Below are positions 35,868-44,473 of a stretch of 54,910 nt of DNA, piece by piece (position 1 is the stretch's first letter; every line of letters starts with the position of its first letter). Both the position numbers and the translations under genes were made by a program. The DNA is from Gammaproteobacteria bacterium (GTDB taxonomy: Bacteria > Pseudomonadota > Gammaproteobacteria > Pseudomonadales > Pseudohongiellaceae): positions 1 to 54,910 of the forward strand of contig PBYU01000105.1 of the NCBI GenBank assembly GCA_002730035.1, given 5' to 3'. The notes beneath the pieces were generated by a model. That model worked only from the letters and a program-made list of their open reading frames with translations, had not been told where the DNA came from and made no database searches.

Positions 35868-37526
35868 CTACATGGCCGGATAGTTAGGACCACCACCGCC
35901 TTCAGGGACAACCCAGTGGATGTTCTGGGCCGGATCCTTGATATCGCAAGTCTTGCAGTGCACGCAGTTCTGGGAATTAATCTGGAATCTCATTGAACCA
36001 TCGGCTTCTTCTATCACCTCGTAGACCCCCGCGGGACAATAACGTTGCGCCGGTTCATCGTACAACGGCAGGTTGACGTCGATCGGAATGGTAGAGTCCT
36101 TCAATTGCAGGTGACAGGGTTGATCTTCGGTGTGGTTGGTATTGGACAGGAATACCGACGACAATTTGTCGAAACTGATCTTACCGTCGGGCTTTGGATA
36201 GTCGATTTTTTTGGATTCCGCGGCCGGCTTTAACTGGCAGTGGTCCTTCGAGCGGTCATGAAACGTCAGTGGAAATTTGCCGAAGAAGATATTCTGTTCG
36301 ATGAATACCAGGGCACTGCCCAACCAGAATCCGAACTTGTGGAATCCAGCGCCGAAATTTCGGGTCTTGTGTAATTCATCACGTAATTCCGACTTGTCGA
36401 AGTTTGCCGAGAATTCTGTTAACTCCGACACCGATGAATCGTTGTTCAGTGCCTCGAACAGTGTTTCCGCCGCCAACATACCGGACTTCATCGCCGTGTG
36501 GCTGCCCTTGATCTTTGCCGCATTCAATGTGCCAGCATCACAGCCTATTAACAAACCGCCCGGAAATGTCATCTTCGGCAGGGAATTCAGCCCACCTTTG
36601 ATAATGGCCCTGGCGCCGTAGCTGACGCGCTTGCCTCCCTCGATGTACTGGCTGATCACCGGGTGATGTTTGAATTTCTGAAATTCATCATATGGACTGA
36701 TGTGTGGATTCTTATATGAAAGATCCACAATCAATCCGAGGGACACCTGCCCCCCTTCGACATGATAAAGAAATCCGCCACTGGTCGCGGCGTAGCTGGC
36801 ACCTGTCATCGGGTAGCCCGCGGTGTGTACTACCAGCCCTTCGGTGTGTTTGTCCTCGGGAATTTCCCAGACTTCTTTCAAGCCGATCCCGTAATGCTGA
36901 GGATCGCTATCTTTGTCCAATTCAAATTTATTGGTTATTTCCTTACCCAAGTGTCCCCGGCAACCCTCTGCAAGGATGGTGTACTTGGCATGAAATTCGA
37001 AACCGGGCTCGAAGGAAGGTTTTTTTTCACCCCGTGCATCGAGGCCCATGTCGCCGGTCGCCACACCCTTCACGCTACCGTCTTCGTGATACAGAATTTC
37101 GGCGGCGGCAAATCCGGGAAATACTTCTGCTCCCAGCTCCATCGCCTGTTCCGCCAGCCAGCGGCACAAGTTACCGAGAGAGATTATGTAGTTGCCGTGG
37201 TTGTGCATGGGTCGTGGCACCAGCAGACTCGGAAACTTGAAGGAAGATTCCGCGCCCGTCAGGAAGTAGATATCGTCACCGGTAACCCGGGTATTCAGAG
37301 GCGCGTTGCGTTCCTGCCAGTCAGGAAACAGCTCTTCCAGGGCGGACGGCTCGAACACGGCACCGGAAAGGATATGCGCTCCGACCTCGGAGCCCTTCTC
37401 CAGCACGCACACCGACAGTTCCTGCTCGGCGCTCTGTGCCATCTGCAGGAGTCGGCAGGCAGTCGATAATCCCGCCGGACCAGCACCGACGATGACGATA
37501 TCGACTTCCATGGATTCACGTTGCAT
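35868..37526 (-). CDS. Electron transfer flavoprotein-ubiquinone oxidoreductase
   Basis: A 552-residue membrane-associated flavoprotein that passes electrons from ETF to ubiquinone. The FAD motif is VDIVIVGAGPAGLSTACRL near the N-terminus. The ETF-QO C-terminal 4Fe-4S ligands lie in NCVHCKTCDIKDPAQNIHWV, preceded by RYCPAGVYE. AGAGG before the ATG at 37526 supports the start. It is a single gene; etfA and etfB are not in the window. Its presence indicates beta-oxidation or amino-acid and choline dehydrogenase use. The gap 35639-35867 shows nothing coding. Confidence 0.95.
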   Translation of the reverse strand: MQRESMEVDIVIVGAGPAGLSTACRLLQMAQSAEQELSVCVLEKGSEVGAHILSGAVFEPSALEELFPDWQERNAPLNTRVTGDDIYFLTGAESSFKFPSLLVPRPMHNHGNYIISLGNLCRWLAEQAMELGAEVFPGFAAAEILYHEDGSVKGVATGDMGLDARGEKKPSFEPGFEFHAKYTILAEGCRGHLGKEITNKFELDKDSDPQHYGIGLKEVWEIPEDKHTEGLVVHTAGYPMTGASYAATSGGFLYHVEGGQVSLGLIVDLSYKNPHISPYDEFQKFKHHPVISQYIEGGKRVSYGARAIIKGGLNSLPKMTFPGGLLIGCDAGTLNAAKIKGSHTAMKSGMLAAETLFEALNNDSSVSELTEFSANFDKSELRDELHKTRNFGAGFHKFGFWLGSALVFIEQNIFFGKFPLTFHDRSKDHCQLKPAAESKKIDYPKPDGKISFDKLSSVFLSNTNHTEDQPCHLQLKDSTIPIDVNLPLYDEPAQRYCPAGVYEVIEEADGSMRFQINSQNCVHCKTCDIKDPAQNIHWVVPEGGGGPNYPAM

Positions 37527-37834
37527 AAGTAGGCCTCTAAATAATTTCTAGGCTATGGCGATAATAAGGATGCGCTCGATCTTGTATGGAGTGATCAAAT
37601 GATTACAAATCCCTGTAGAACCAGTCAGTTAAGCTGTTGGTTATTATCCTCAATATGCTCAAGGAGCGCAAAAGAGACACGTATCGGCTACGACATTACA
37701 AAATGTCACAAAAAATAAAGAATATGAGAATCATCACGCGGTCTTTTATGCCCATACTGTAGGACACAAATTTGGCCGCAGCACCCCAGAGAAGCGTTCT
37801 GCCCATACATAGTAATCATCGCCGGAGTACCTTG
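37527..37834. other. Intergenic region before the first TonB receptor
   Basis: About 300 bp between the divergent ETF-QO and TonB receptor genes. It is A/T-rich near 37690-37740 with ATGTCACAAAAAAT. A similar TTGTCACAGTTTT occurs before the second receptor. No gene and no clear promoter are visible. The open frame continues upstream of the receptor ATG but lacks a better start. Confidence 0.4.
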
Positions 37835-40015
37835 ATGAGAAGTCGCTCTAAATCTATGGGAGTTTCCCGCAGAATCGCCCCCACGTACCTATTACTGACA
37901 GTCATGCACGCCAATCAGGGCCTGGCCCAGGATGCACCCTCCACTGGAGAGGACTCTACGGTTACCTATCCCGCTGCCTATTTCGAACGATACGAGCCCT
38001 TCTCGGTTGCCGACATGCTAGATCGCATTCCGGGCATTAATGTCGCCCGCCAACAAGGCCCCACCAGTGGCGGCCCGGGCCCGGGCGGTTCGCAGGGTTC
38101 AGATCGCAGGGGACTCGGGCTTGGCGGAGATCAGGTACTCATCAATAGTCGTCGCATTGCTGGCAAGGAAAATGAGGGCAATAGCCAATTGTCGCGCATC
38201 CCCGCCAACCAGGTGGAACGCATCGAGATCATCCGTGGCACCTCGGTAGACCTCGACGTTCGAGGGGGCACCCAGATAATTAACATTGTCTTACTCGAAG
38301 CGGAATCACGCTCTTCGATAGCCTACGAAGTAAACTTGGATCACCATCATGATGGTGAATTGAAGCCGGGGGCCAAGCTTTCTCTGAGCGGGCAACAGGG
38401 GGCCTTCGACTATTTGCTCAGCGCCGAATCTGAACCCCGCTGGGAGTATCGAGTTGGCAATGAAGTCAGCCTGCTGGCAGATGGTAGCCTGAATGAAATC
38501 ATCCGTTATAATAAAACTCGTGATGCGCAACCTCTAGTGGTGAGCACCAACCTGGGGTACCAATTTGCTACCTCTGACATTATTCATTTCAATGCTCAAT
38601 ATGAGAACAGTGACACTCCACAGAGAGACAATCGCGCCATATTCGACTACCAGAGCACACCCACGAGTCTGGCACTGGAATCTGATGACATTAATCTCGA
38701 TGCAAATTTTTGGGAGATAGGTGGCGACTACGAACACACTTTGAGCAATGGTAATCGCTGGAAGTCGCTGTTTATCGTAAACCGCAGGGAAAGTGATCGT
38801 TTGAGGAATCGCTTCCTGGCCAATCCCACCGATGGCACGAACGATCTGTTTCTAAGTTCCTTTAGCCGCTACCAGGAACGCATATTACGGTCTTCCTATT
38901 CGATGAACCTGGTTTCAAACCAGGATCTCGAATTTGGGCTGGAACGTGCGCAAACCATTTTAGACTCTACACTGAAATTGGGCCTACTCACGGCGACAGG
39001 TCCAGTTTCCAAAGCCTTCGGTGGACTAACCCCCATAACTAATTCAGATGCTACTGTGGAAGAGATCCGCTACGAGGCTTTTGCCATCCACAACTGGCAA
39101 ATAAACGGCCGTATGTCCCTGGAGAGCACGCTAATATTTGAAGAGTCGGAAATCAAGCAATCTGGTGATGTAAGCAAGAAGCGAAAATTTGATTTTGTTC
39201 GCCCAAAGCTGGATTACCGATTCGATATCACTCCTTCTTTGCAATTGCGTGCCACGGTTGAGAAAGACGTTGCCCAGCTCAGCTTTAACGACTTTACCGC
39301 CAATACCAACGAAATGGATGATGATCAGAATTCAATCGCTGGAAACCCGGACCTGCGACAGGAACAATCCTGGCGCTATGACTTGAATCTCGAGTATCGC
39401 TTTAGAGATGATGGCGGCGTCATAAATACCAATGTGTTCTATCACGATCTGGAAGATGTAATCGACAAGGTCGATGTATCTACACCCACTGCCCTACAGT
39501 CCGCCAATGGCAACATTGGCGATGGCGAACGTTATGGGATGAATCTGGATGGTAGCCTCAGGTTAAGTATGTTCGATCTACCCCAGGTGCTGGTTACTTC
39601 CAGAGTGGCAGTAGAAGACGGCAATGTGACTGATCCGTTTCGTGGTTATGACCGTCGCCTGCGGCGTCAGGGTCGTGGTAGCTACAGGTATGGCTTTCGG
39701 CATGACATGATCAGCCGGGACATCAACTATGGCATTAACGTCAACGGCAGCTTTTACGGCGATACCCTTGTCTATGACATCGACAAGATTGAGTCCTATG
39801 ACGGCGACGACTTCATCATGGCCTTCCTGGAAATCAAAGGCTGGGGTGGTCTCACCTATCGGCTCGAAGTGACCAGTGTCCATGAGCAGGAACGTTGCCG
39901 GATTCGGGAGCGCTATGTCGGCGGTACCATCGCCACGGGAGTGATGAACGAAATTGAAGAATCCTGCAGCCATTCCGGCGAGAAATACGCCATCAAGATA
40001 CGGGGCACTTTCTAA
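37835..40015 (+). CDS. TonB-dependent outer-membrane receptor, first of tandem pair
   Basis: A 726-residue outer-membrane protein. A signal peptide (PTYLLLTVMHANQGLAQD) is followed by a plug domain (SVADMLDRIPGINV, LGLGGDQVLINSRRIAGKEN, RIEIIRGTSVDLDVRGGTQI) and a beta barrel ending in a terminal Phe. A Gly/Pro-rich insert (TSGGPGPGGSQGSDRRG) marks the plug. Two Cys near the C-terminus (CRIRER and SCSHSGEKY) may form a disulfide. GGAG before the ATG at 37835 supports this start. The ligand is unknown. About 320 bp separates it from its paralogue. Confidence 0.88.
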   Translation: MRSRSKSMGVSRRIAPTYLLLTVMHANQGLAQDAPSTGEDSTVTYPAAYFERYEPFSVADMLDRIPGINVARQQGPTSGGPGPGGSQGSDRRGLGLGGDQVLINSRRIAGKENEGNSQLSRIPANQVERIEIIRGTSVDLDVRGGTQIINIVLLEAESRSSIAYEVNLDHHHDGELKPGAKLSLSGQQGAFDYLLSAESEPRWEYRVGNEVSLLADGSLNEIIRYNKTRDAQPLVVSTNLGYQFATSDIIHFNAQYENSDTPQRDNRAIFDYQSTPTSLALESDDINLDANFWEIGGDYEHTLSNGNRWKSLFIVNRRESDRLRNRFLANPTDGTNDLFLSSFSRYQERILRSSYSMNLVSNQDLEFGLERAQTILDSTLKLGLLTATGPVSKAFGGLTPITNSDATVEEIRYEAFAIHNWQINGRMSLESTLIFEESEIKQSGDVSKKRKFDFVRPKLDYRFDITPSLQLRATVEKDVAQLSFNDFTANTNEMDDDQNSIAGNPDLRQEQSWRYDLNLEYRFRDDGGVINTNVFYHDLEDVIDKVDVSTPTALQSANGNIGDGERYGMNLDGSLRLSMFDLPQVLVTSRVAVEDGNVTDPFRGYDRRLRRQGRGSYRYGFRHDMISRDINYGINVNGSFYGDTLVYDIDKIESYDGDDFIMAFLEIKGWGGLTYRLEVTSVHEQERCRIRERYVGGTIATGVMNEIEESCSHSGEKYAIKIRGTF

Positions 40016-40337
40016 CTCTTACCTGGCCATAATTACTCAGCTGATTTGCTCCTGCAGTTATTAAACGAATCTGGTTAAAGATTTGCTCAAATATGTCGCT
40101 ATTTTGTATTCTTTAGGAACTGTGGAATTTGTTGCAAACCCCCTAAATATGGCACTTTCGCCATGATATTTGCACAATTTGTCACAGTTTTGGGTAAGGA
40201 GCGCCGGTATAATTCCACATCTTATGTAGGCTGCACCTCATTACTGAATACACAAAAGAGCGCGGTAATTCGATTACAGTTCACCGGCGCTTTTTTGAAG
40301 ATCGAACCGCTCATTCGCTTTACAACCGGAACTTTAT
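40016..40337. other. Intergenic region between the tandem receptors
   Basis: No gene is seen. It contains a small hairpin TATGGC-ACTTTC-GCCATgATA (about 40148-40167), a TTTGTCACAGTTTT stretch reminiscent of the region before the first receptor, and a TATAAT box near 40210 without a good -35. The second receptor may therefore have its own promoter. Confidence 0.4.
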
Positions 40338-42482
40338 ATGGCACGTAGTACCTCATGTAATTTATTCAAAGCTGGCACCCTTAGCTTGGCTATTGCGACC
40401 GTTTCACCAGCACTGGCTCAGCAAGTTGCTGATGCTCCCCTGGATAATTCCACTGTCATCTATGAAGCCGCCTACTTCGCGGAATACTCCCCGGTCAATG
40501 TTAATGACATGATCGATCGGATCCCTGGCGTCAGCCTGGCCATGAACAATCACAGCGGCAACCGTGGTCGTCGCGGTCTCGGGGCAGGTGAGAATGAGAT
40601 CCTAATCAACGGTCAGCGTCAAACCGGCAAGAGCAACGAGGGCCGCAGCCAACTCAGCCGTATTTCTGCCGATCAAGTCGATCATATTGAAATTATCCGT
40701 GGCACATCGGAAGAGATGGATATTCGGGGTGGTGGTCAGGTGGTCAACATTGTGCTGCTGGACAGCGCCTCCCGTTCTAGTGTCACCGCCGAAGCCAATA
40801 TGGAACACTATCAGGACGGTACAATGGAGCCCGGTGCCAAGCTGTCCTGGACAGGTCAGAGCGGTGCGCTAAACTACCTCTTCCACGTGGAAGCCGAACC
40901 GCAATACATGAATCGCGTAGCCAATGAAGTCAGCCGCAGTGCCTTGGGCGATCTGCTGGAAACCCGCGATGAAGAAAGCGTCATGGAACGCACGGACTAC
41001 CAGACCAGTTTCAACCTGGGTTATCAGTTCGAAAAGAGCATGGTGCAACTAAACGGTCTGTACGGTGGGGACTGCGCCCCGGAAGATAAGGACCGGGTGA
41101 TCAACGACTATGCTGGCTCCTCATTCACCACTCGCGTGGAACGGGAATTCATCGATCGCTGCCGCGATAACTGGGAAGTGGGTGGCGACTACGAATACGG
41201 TTTTGACAATGGCAGTAAATACCGTTTCTTGTTCATCATCAACAATGGCCAGGGTGATTCAACCCGTGAGCGCTTCGATGTTTTCAGCGATCACGAGGAA
41301 AAGGATTTATTCCTTTTTAATGAGCGTCGCGACCAGGAACGCATCTTCCGCACTTCCTATACCTGGGATGTGTTTGACAACCACGGCCTAGAGATCGGGC
41401 TGGAGCGAGCCCAGACCATTCGCGATAGCGATCTGCGTCTCGGGGTTCCGGGCCCGACGACCTCACCTGACCACGGCAACCTGATGGCCATCAATATCGA
41501 TAATGCCAACTCCACCGTTGAAGAAATTCGTTATGAAAATTTCCTGGTGCATAACTGGCAACTGAACGGCAAGATGGCTCTGGAAAGCTCGCTTATTTAC
41601 GAAACCTCCACAATTACCCAGACTGGTGATGTCTTCAATGAGCGTGACTTCAATTTCTTGCGACCAAAATTCGATTATCGCTATGACCTAACTCAATCCA
41701 TTCAGTTAAGAGCCACTATCGAGAAGAAAGTTTCTCAGCTCAGCTTTTCCGATTTCAGCGCTTCATCCGATAACAACGATGATGACCAGAATACCCAAGC
41801 CGGCAACCCAGAGATCGTACAGGAGCAATCCTGGAACTACTCGCTGAACCTGGAATATCGCTTTCCCAACAGTCTGGGTGTATTGAATTCAGAACTTTAT
41901 TACCGTGACTACGAAGACGTTATCGACAGAGTAGATGTATCTACTGGCCCGAACGACCTGCGTTCGGCACGGGGTAATATCGGTGATGCCTATCGCTATG
42001 GCCTTAACATGGATGCTAGCACACACCTGGGCTTTGTCGGACTACCCTCTGGCCTGCTAACCCTTGGTTTTAGCGTACAGGATTCGGAAGTTACCGATCC
42101 GTTTCTCGGGACGGAGCGCCGTATGCGCCACAACTCCCGCTGGTTCGGCCGCGCCAGCTTTCGCCACGACGTGACTCGTTGGGATTTAAGCTACGGCTTT
42201 AATTATTTCAATTCGGATAACGATAGCGACGCACGTACTCAGATCGACATTAACGATATAGAGAGAGATATTCGCGATTACGGATTGATGTTATTCGTCG
42301 AGAAGAAAGCCTTCGACGGGATTACATTTCGTCTCAACGTCATGAACGTCAACGATCCACAAAGTTGCCGCGAGCGAACTCGCTTTCAGGGTGCCACAAT
42401 CGGTGGCATAGTCGAAGAGATCGAGAACTATTGCTCCAGCAATGGTGTTCAGTATGCCTTTACGGTACGACAGACCTTTTAA
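40338..42482 (+). CDS. TonB-dependent outer-membrane receptor, second of tandem pair
   Basis: A 714-residue paralogue of the preceding receptor. The signal peptide ends SPALAQQ. The plug has VNDMIDRIPGVSLAMNNH, GLGAGENEILINGQRQTGKS and HIEIIRGTSEEMDIRGGGQV. The barrel shares long blocks with the first copy (ATIEKKVSQLSF, GNIGDAYRYGLNMD) and keeps the two C-terminal Cys (SCRERTRF, NYCSSNGVQY) and terminal Phe. The first copy's Gly/Pro-rich insert is replaced by SGNRGRRGLG. It would import an unidentified ligand with TonB energy. Confidence 0.88.
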   Translation: MARSTSCNLFKAGTLSLAIATVSPALAQQVADAPLDNSTVIYEAAYFAEYSPVNVNDMIDRIPGVSLAMNNHSGNRGRRGLGAGENEILINGQRQTGKSNEGRSQLSRISADQVDHIEIIRGTSEEMDIRGGGQVVNIVLLDSASRSSVTAEANMEHYQDGTMEPGAKLSWTGQSGALNYLFHVEAEPQYMNRVANEVSRSALGDLLETRDEESVMERTDYQTSFNLGYQFEKSMVQLNGLYGGDCAPEDKDRVINDYAGSSFTTRVEREFIDRCRDNWEVGGDYEYGFDNGSKYRFLFIINNGQGDSTRERFDVFSDHEEKDLFLFNERRDQERIFRTSYTWDVFDNHGLEIGLERAQTIRDSDLRLGVPGPTTSPDHGNLMAINIDNANSTVEEIRYENFLVHNWQLNGKMALESSLIYETSTITQTGDVFNERDFNFLRPKFDYRYDLTQSIQLRATIEKKVSQLSFSDFSASSDNNDDDQNTQAGNPEIVQEQSWNYSLNLEYRFPNSLGVLNSELYYRDYEDVIDRVDVSTGPNDLRSARGNIGDAYRYGLNMDASTHLGFVGLPSGLLTLGFSVQDSEVTDPFLGTERRMRHNSRWFGRASFRHDVTRWDLSYGFNYFNSDNDSDARTQIDINDIERDIRDYGLMLFVEKKAFDGITFRLNVMNVNDPQSCRERTRFQGATIGGIVEEIENYCSSNGVQYAFTVRQTF

Positions 42483-42547
42483 ATAGTGTGCACTCGCATC
42501 AGAAGGCACTTCGACGAGTAACCCAGTAACCCTGTCTTTCTTACGCC

Positions 42548-42694
42548 TTAGTTTATGTCAAACACGATTGAAGTGAACAGGGCCAGCAGCAGACCACCCT
42601 CAAGCAACACAACAAGCTTCTTAGCTTTCGGTGTAAGTCGGTTCAAATATCGGTCTATCGGAACAATAATTTGTGTATATCTGTGATTCGTCAT
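42548..42694 (-). CDS. Putative 48-residue membrane protein
   Basis: A short minus-strand frame that is missing from longer-frame lists. It starts MTNHRYTQIIVPIDRYLNRL, has a basic LTPKAKKLV turn and one hydrophobic helix (VVLLEGGLLLALFTSIVF), and ends FDIN. GAGG lies nine bases before the ATG. This looks like a single-pass inner-membrane protein with its N-terminus in the cytoplasm. It lies between the receptor and the exported methyltransferase genes. No family is recognised. Confidence 0.5.
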   Translation of the reverse strand: MTNHRYTQIIVPIDRYLNRLTPKAKKLVVLLEGGLLLALFTSIVFDIN

Positions 42695-43083
42695 CGTTAT
42701 CAACCTCATCGGCCCCCTCTGCAAATTCTTGTAGCCGTAAGCTTAGCGGCGGTTATCTTAACGGTTCATTAATACAGTTCTAATGCACTCTTGCTGCTTG
42801 GTTAAGGCAGTCTCATTATTGATTCCTTTCCCCTTTAGACGAAATAGTTGCATTTAGGTTACGAAATCTCCCTCCCCTCAGGTCGAATTCACTGCGTCTT
42901 TAGAGACTCTTTACGTCTTTAGATGCCTATCCCTGCCAAATTGGATGCAGAAAATGCTCAGCTGTGGGAAAAATGGGATTAAACGACATGCCAACCCGGC
43001 AAACGGCATAGCACCGACGAGCATCGGGCTTTATCCGGCGTGTGTACCGATTGGAATTGGAAATGCGGTAGTGCGGAGGTGGC
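42695..43083. other. Intergenic region, no gene seen
   Basis: No credible gene in about 390 bp. CGTCTTTAGA is repeated at 42895-42904 and 42914-42923. The side next to the methyltransferase end contains no clear terminator. Confidence 0.4.
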
Positions 43084-43809
43084 TTATTCCAGCTTGGTGA
43101 ATATCATCATGTGCTGCCAGGGCAGGAAATCCAGTGTATCGGTCCAATCCAGACCAAATACACTCATCTCACGCACCACCTGCTCCTCGGTCATCTTATG
43201 CAGCGGTCGAATTGGCACCGAGGCATCTTCGCCACGGTATTCCAGAAAGAAGATGCGGCCACCGGGACGCAACGCCTGGTTGATGCCGTCGATCATTTCG
43301 AATGGGTGGGAAAACTCATGGTAAGCATCCACCATGATGGCGGCATCGATGGAGTTCGCTGGCAAATTGGGGTTGTCGATGTCTCCCTGAACCCCCTCTA
43401 TATTGGTCACACCATCCCGGGCTTTCTGATCTTCAATAAGCTGTAGCATTTCTGGCTGTATATCTACCGCCAGCACCTTTCCCTCGGGTACCAGCTTGGC
43501 AATTCGAAATGAAAAATAACCGGAACCGGCACCAATATCGGCGACCACATGGTCGGGAGCCAGCCCCATATTCGCTACCACTTCATCGGGCATCTCCTCC
43601 TGGATACGGCCAGGTCGATTCAACCATTCGGCAGCCTGGTGCCCCATCACGAAAGAGATTTCCCGTCCCATATAAAATTTGCCGATACCGGTGGTTCTAC
43701 GTTCCGGTGCGTCGATGTAGCCCGGATGTTCGGCGGCGAACAGCGCTTCGCCGAGCAGCAGGGAGGAGCAGAGAAGGACAACTGACATCAGATTGCGAAG
43801 CTTGATCAT
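43084..43809 (-). CDS. Exported SAM-dependent methyltransferase-like protein
   Basis: A 241-residue class I methyltransferase fold. Motif I is VVADIGAGSGYFSFRIAKLV, then VLAVDIQPEMLQLI and the motif IV-like DAAIMVDAYHEFSHP. A signal peptide precedes it (LMSVVLLCSSLLLGEALFAAE), so the domain is predicted to be exported, although SAM is a cytoplasmic cofactor. Either it is inactive, uses another cofactor, or the helix acts as a membrane anchor facing inward. Tyr-rich GKFYMGREISFVMGHQAAEW precedes the methyltransferase core. The function is unknown. Confidence 0.8.
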   Translation of the reverse strand: MIKLRNLMSVVLLCSSLLLGEALFAAEHPGYIDAPERRTTGIGKFYMGREISFVMGHQAAEWLNRPGRIQEEMPDEVVANMGLAPDHVVADIGAGSGYFSFRIAKLVPEGKVLAVDIQPEMLQLIEDQKARDGVTNIEGVQGDIDNPNLPANSIDAAIMVDAYHEFSHPFEMIDGINQALRPGGRIFFLEYRGEDASVPIRPLHKMTEEQVVREMSVFGLDWTDTLDFLPWQHMMIFTKLE

Positions 43810-43980
43810 GGGATTCCCTTTACTGTGGGTCGCTTATTGTACGCCTCTGTGCGAGGCTGCTGTAACAGGCTACATTCTCAACACAGGAACGGATTGTAAT
43901 CCAGAAAAGAACTAACAGGAAAGCTTCGCGGTGAGGTTGACGCTAGCCCGGGAGCCAGGATATTGCGTGAATAGCGTGAG

Positions 43981-44157
43981 TTAGAGTAATTTAAGAAGTC
44001 GCTGCCCAGATCCCTTGCACTTGGGGCAGGTACTTTTTGCGGTGATCTTACCGGCGCCTTTGCAGACGTTGCACACGTCCTTATAAGGCTTCTGCAAGAT
44101 TGACTGCAATTCATTTAGAGCTTGCTTGGGAACTTTTTTGTCAGCCAAAGCCATCAT
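43981..44157 (-). CDS. Tiny DnaJ-type zinc-finger protein
   Basis: A 58-residue protein (start ATG at 44157; a second ATG follows immediately) with LADKKVPKQALNELQSILQK, then CNVCKGAGK and CPKCKGSGQ. The two CxxCxGxG repeats are the half-site of the DnaJ cysteine-rich domain, so one zinc ion is expected. GGAGAG five bases before the start supports it. It may be a zinc-binding adaptor. No chaperone gene is adjacent. Too short for a full DnaJ and not a visible fragment of one. Confidence 0.65.
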   Translation of the reverse strand: MMALADKKVPKQALNELQSILQKPYKDVCNVCKGAGKITAKSTCPKCKGSGQRLLKLL

Positions 44158-44326
44158 TGTATCTCTCCAAAAACTGTTATATCCAATTCTCTAGTGCTTA
44201 ACGGGCTTTTGTGATTGGCTTCTCATTTGGAGGGCATTATGCAGAATCTGGATAATAAAATTTGTTAACTGCATCACACTATTGTCAGGGTATGTCATTG
44301 TTTTCAGGTAAAAAATTCCTACAAAA

Positions 44327-44416
44327 GGAAACAGAATAGGGACAGATCAATTTTTAATGATTGATTCGCTCTTGTTCACAGCGGCGAGAAATAAAAGTAG
44401 ATCAGCCCCTGTTTCC
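44327..44416. repeat. MITE-like palindromic element
   Basis: GGAAACAG (44327-44334) pairs with CTGTTTCC (44409-44416), with inner arms GGGACAGATC (44339-44348) and GATCAGCCC (44400-44408) around about 50 bp. The arms recall the REP-like ends seen near RAYT (IS200-like) transposases; this comparison is from memory. Within the 316-bp gap 44158-44473 I see no gene. Confidence 0.6.
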
Positions 44417-44473
44417 TCTATGCTACTATCCTCAGCCGAAAACGAGATGCCTGTCAGTAATTGGAAATAATCG

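Noticed and set aside
36762..37469. Long plus-strand frame opposite ETF-QO
   Set aside because: It is antisense to the strongly conserved ETF-QO gene; such shadows are expected in high-GC coding sequence.
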